Below, piece after piece: positions 61,198 to 64,000 of a stretch of DNA of 64,000 bases; position 1 is the first letter of the stretch; every line of letters begins with the position of its first letter. A program made the translations under genes and the position numbers. The DNA is taken from positions 16,815,903-16,879,902 of the forward strand of contig NC_080053.1 of NCBI RefSeq assembly GCF_026212465.1, in the 5' to 3' direction. The stretch comes from Amaranthus tricolor. Taxonomy: Eukaryota; Streptophyta; Magnoliopsida; Caryophyllales; Amaranthaceae. The notes beneath the pieces were generated by a model. That model was given only the letters and a program-made list of their open reading frames with translations. It was not told the origin of the DNA and made no database searches.

Positions 61198-62149
61198 CAC
61201 TAGTGGAAAAAAATTCATATGCTGCGTGACATATGTTGCGGTTCTTATATAGACGCATCATAAAATAGAATAAAAAAACGAAGCAAAAAAAAAGAAGAGT
61301 ATATGCTGCGGTTCTCAAAAAACCGCAGCATATGATGAACTGCAACATATACTCTATTTTATTTTTTTTGCGAAAAAACGAGCCTAAAAATTATACTACG
61401 ACACTAATAATACAGTAGCTACTGCTTCTACTCTTCAAACTGTGATTCTTCTTCTTTTTCAAAACCCACAAAAGTTGTTCTTGTTTATCTTCAACCTTCA
61501 AACACGACATTTGTTCTTGTTCTTGTTCTTGTTCTTGTTCTTCTTCAAAATCGCACTGTTGCTGTTGTTCTTCAAAACCCTTCGAAATTTGTTCTTGTTC
61601 ATTTGCTTCTTGGTGTTCTTGTTCATCTTTAAAACGAATTAAGGTATAATGTCTTTTTTAAATTCTTCAACCTTTAAATTCTTCAAGCATTTCAAAAACC
61701 ACGAATTTTAAGGCTATTTTATTTTTATATTAATTTTGTTTTTGTTTCTCATTGTCGATTACATAACTCACGAAATTAAGGTAATTAATTTCTATTCATT
61801 TTAATAATTTGAAAGTTCTTTTTTTAGGTTTAAATGATTTTGTTTTATTATTTATATTTCAAATATGATTTTATTTAAGAATGTAGTTGTTATTTTGATG
61901 TATGGCATTATTAGTTTGTTAATTCTTTTGATTTATTTGTGTTTTGTTTAAAAATGACTTTTTTGGAATAATATGTTTGTTTATTAGAATATAGATAATT
62001 TGAACAATTTAAATAATATGAAGATTAGTAATGTTGTATAATTATTAGGGTTAAATGAATGATTATTTCTTAGTCTTAGGGTAAAATAAATGATTATTAC
62101 TTAGTTTTAGGGTTAATTAGCTTTAAGTATATATTTTGATTATTACTTA
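61198..62149 (+). mobile_element. 5' end of a CACTA transposon, interrupted by a Harbinger-type element
   Basis: CACTAGTGGAAAAAAATTC at 61198 is a typical CACTA terminus. Subterminal ATATGCTGCGGTT motifs occur in both orientations, including a perfect 13-bp hairpin at 61301-61333. After 61430, leader-like sequence rich in TTCTTG repeats (61501-61550) is followed by an AT-rich stretch. No transposase is visible before the Harbinger-type insertion at 62150, and the other CACTA end is not in the window. Confidence 0.7.
61301..61333. repeat. Perfect subterminal hairpin of the CACTA element
   Basis: ATATGCTGCGGTT, a 7-base loop, then AACCGCAGCATAT. Diverged single copies of the motif lie at about 61216 and 61238. 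Such repeats are the binding sites of CACTA transposase accessory proteins in known elements. Confidence 0.85.
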
Positions 62150-62593
62150 GGGGTTGTTTGGTTAGGTGTAATAATCAAAGGGAAAGGGAATGGACAGACC
62201 CAATTCTCTTTGTTGTTGCTTGTTTGTCACTTTCTATCATTCCCTTTCCCCGTTTTTATTTTTGGGTTTACCCAAAATTGGCCCATACTCATTCCCTACC
62301 CTCCCCAACACTTTTCCATTCCCATTCCCCACTCAAACCCTACCAGTCCCTTCACGGCTCTCTCTCCCGACGGCTCTCTCTCCCTTCACGGCTCTCTCTT
62401 CCTCAAGTTCCCCTCTCTTCCTCACGGCTCCTCCCTCACACCAGTCCCAGCAGCAGCAGACAACTCCTCTCTTCCTCGCATGCCGCCATTCTTCCTTTCT
62501 TGCACACTTTTCAACTCTCACCTTCCCTTTCTAGAATTTTCTTTCCTAAAATTTCAACTTTGCGGTAGTTTTTAGCATAACAGCTGCAAAAAT

Positions 62594-63259
62594 GTAAGTT
62601 AATCTTCCCTTTTGTACTTGCATTGTATATGTAAATAGTAAGATTTCCATTTTTTTTAAATCTGCTGATTGAAGTTCTATATTTTCTGATTGATTTGTCA
62701 TTTTTTTGCCCATGTTTATGTAAAGAACTATAGTTTATACTTGATTATGAAAAATCCTATCTGGGTTTTGGATTTAGGGTTGTAATTTTGTGGGTATATT
62801 GATTTTTATGGATTGTATGAACTGTTGGGTAAAAGATAGAAGGAGGGTTTTGGGTTTGGTATCTGGTGATTGGGGGTGTTCTTGTGTGTGATGAGAAGAA
62901 GGTAGACTATTGGGGCTGATCCTTGTCAAATGGAGGAAGGGAATTCAAAGAATCATAATAGTAGGCTTTGTGTATTGAGTTCTTTGTGTATTTTGTTTTG
63001 GAGTTTACTCTTGTATTTCCATTTTGTTGTTCTAGGTAAGACTCCCTCCTCTTCTTCCATTTGATTCTTCTTGTTTTCAATTAAAGTTTTATAAAGTTTG
63101 TGAGTGTGATATCGATTTTGTGTTATACAAGTTTTAGTATTGGAGAAAGATTACTTGATTGTTGGTTTAGTGTATGCGAAAGCTTACTTTATATATCTTG
63201 AGTATAAATAATATGTAAACTAGTCAATGATATGGTGTTATTGATGTTCTTTTCTACAG
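62594..63259 (+). other. Predicted intron in the 5' leader of the Harbinger-type ORF
   Basis: A donor GTAAGT follows AAAAAT at 62594. An acceptor TTTTCTACAG ends at 63259, three bases before the ATG at 63263. The sequence between is T-rich and has no long ORF. The pyrimidine-rich region upstream would then be untranslated exon 1, and ORFs read from it (62158-62575) are rejected. Confidence 0.5.
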
Positions 63260-63262
63260 AAA

Positions 63263-63860
63263 ATGGCTCGCATTGGTACTTCTTTGAAAAGGAAGAGAAA
63301 TTGGGACTTTATTCGGTTCATAATTACTATGACTAATTGTGTTGTGTTGCTACATTTGATGTGGTACTCGATGAGAAAAACTATATACGATTCCCATTAT
63401 CTTAAGCTTGATAAAAAAAACTAGAAGAAAAATGAGATTGTACAACTTGAATAGAATGATTAGAGAAAGTGACACTTTGTGTAGGAACTATCTTCGTATA
63501 AATCGATACACATTTGGTGTACTTTTAGAGATGGTTAGAGATATTGGTGGATTAAATGAAACAAGAAACACATGTTTGGAAGAGATGGTTGAAAAGAGAG
63601 CAAATGTGATGGCACGCACTGATGATCGTGAACAGCGAGCGGATGAAAGTGAGCAAAAAATAGTTGAAAAGACTGAGCAAGTGCTAGAGGAACTACTCTC
63701 TTTCAATTTAGAAGGTGTCACTCCTAACCAAGTTTTTGAAGTGGCTAACATTCTAACCGCACAACCAAACAAGCTCATGATATTTTCCAAGTGTCCCGAC
63801 GCTTTGAAAAGTGCTTATGTTAAGAGTCGTCTTGGAGGAATTGGAAATGGTAATGCTTAG
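63263..63860 (+). pseudogene. Chimeric Harbinger ORF: transposase N-terminus joined to a Myb/SANT-type ORF1 C-terminus
   Basis: The first frame (63263-63424, 53 codons) begins MARIGTSLKRKRNWDF and has a hydrophobic stretch FIITMTNCVVLLHLMWY, as in plant Harbinger transposase N-termini. It ends at a TAG after an A8 run (63413-63420). The next frame continues RESDTLCRNYLRINRYTFGV and LLEMVRDIGGLNETRN, the HTH-like region preceding the DDE nuclease. After LEEMV the nuclease is absent. Instead there is a charged linker and LEGVTPNQVFEVANILTAQP / MIFSKCPDALKSAYV, which resembles the C-terminus of the Harbinger companion Myb/SANT-like protein. The ORF ends at a TAG at 63858-63860. The fusion probably arose by internal deletion between the two genes of a parental element. 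Confidence 0.6.
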
Positions 63861-64000
63861 ATCTTATGTTGTGGTTTCATGTATGATTTTGAATTAGGTG
63901 TTGTACACAAACTACTACTTTTGGCATGAACTTTATCTAGAAAGGACTATTGGCAAAGACTTGGGTCTTACTAGAACACTTTTGGTATGAATTTTGATCT

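Larger units (their letters stand above)
62150..64000 (+). mobile_element. PIF/Harbinger-type element, right end outside the window
   Basis: GGGGTTGTTTGGTTAGG at 62150, preceded by TTA (62147-62149), is the common terminus and 3-bp target of plant PIF/Harbinger elements. A pyrimidine-rich leader with repeated CACGGCTCTCTCT words follows (62330-62450), then an intron-like segment (GTAAGT at 62594, CTACAG at 63259), then an ORF with Harbinger N-terminal features. The inverted right end should lie beyond 64000. Confidence 0.7.

Noticed and set aside
61442..61642. Leu/Phe-rich ORF of 66 residues
   Set aside because: Produced by TTCTTG repeats in the CACTA leader; not a credible membrane protein.
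62158..62575. Three overlapping Ser/Leu/Pro-rich plus-strand ORFs of 114-136 residues
   Set aside because: Pyrimidine-rich leader with repeated CACGGCTCTCTCT words; all three frames are open because of composition, and a donor site follows, so this looks like untranslated exon.

Overview
The window is repeat-rich nuclear DNA of a flowering plant, almost certainly a eudicot. It is AT-rich, has no prokaryotic gene density, and is dominated by plant transposable element families. A Caryophyllales host is possible but is only a guess. I see one intact host-type gene, at 46758-48008. I see no tRNA, rRNA or CRISPR array.

Layout. (1) 1-17120 is a mariner-like element (MLE-1) whose left end lies before the window. 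A 13.9 kb Sirevirus-like Ty1-copia element (2078-15956, minus strand, TSD ATAGA) is nested in it, and that element is itself split by a 2.9 kb solo LTR (9058-11979, TSD CCGAC). (2) 17121-22084 holds microsatellites, a CACTA-type terminus, a short tandem duplication and two broken host exons (RCC1-like and crooked-neck-like). (3) 22085-27108 is a young copia element with TSD GTAAT and only one stop codon in its polyprotein. (4) 28378-33086 is a Tnt1-like copia element. (5) 33097-36588 holds a MITE and a truncated plus-strand copia element that carries an 89-bp CACTA-like miniature element. (6) 36589-39118 is MLE-2, an internally deleted relative of MLE-1. (7) 39152-40261 is a non-autonomous hAT element with TSD TTTCAAAC. 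(8) 41424-45275 holds a long-TIR foldback and a LINE broken by a solo LTR and a MITE. (9) 46758-48008 encodes an IDM1-like protein with a TIFY-binding domain and a GNAT fold but no PHD finger. (10) 48267-58292 holds a second copy of the solo LTR, an AAT/ATT palindromic microsatellite, and a 9.1 kb LTR-flanked element with no recognisable gag-pol (LARD-like) that contains a minus-strand LINE. (11) 59041-61190 is a tandem array of nearly three 756-bp units. (12) 61198-64000 is a CACTA 5' end with a PIF/Harbinger-type element inserted in it; that element carries a chimeric ORF.

The most interesting signal is the mariner pair. Both copies carry, besides transposase sequence, a convergent minus-strand second ORF whose protein sequence is conserved between diverged copies. 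The deleted copy keeps an in-frame fusion of the two transposase ends. Next come the PHD-less IDM1-like gene, the chimeric Harbinger ORF, the two co-located host exon fragments and the coding-free LTR element.

All calls were made by reading the sequence. Family names rest on remembered motifs, not on database searches. Divergence figures are approximate counts by eye.
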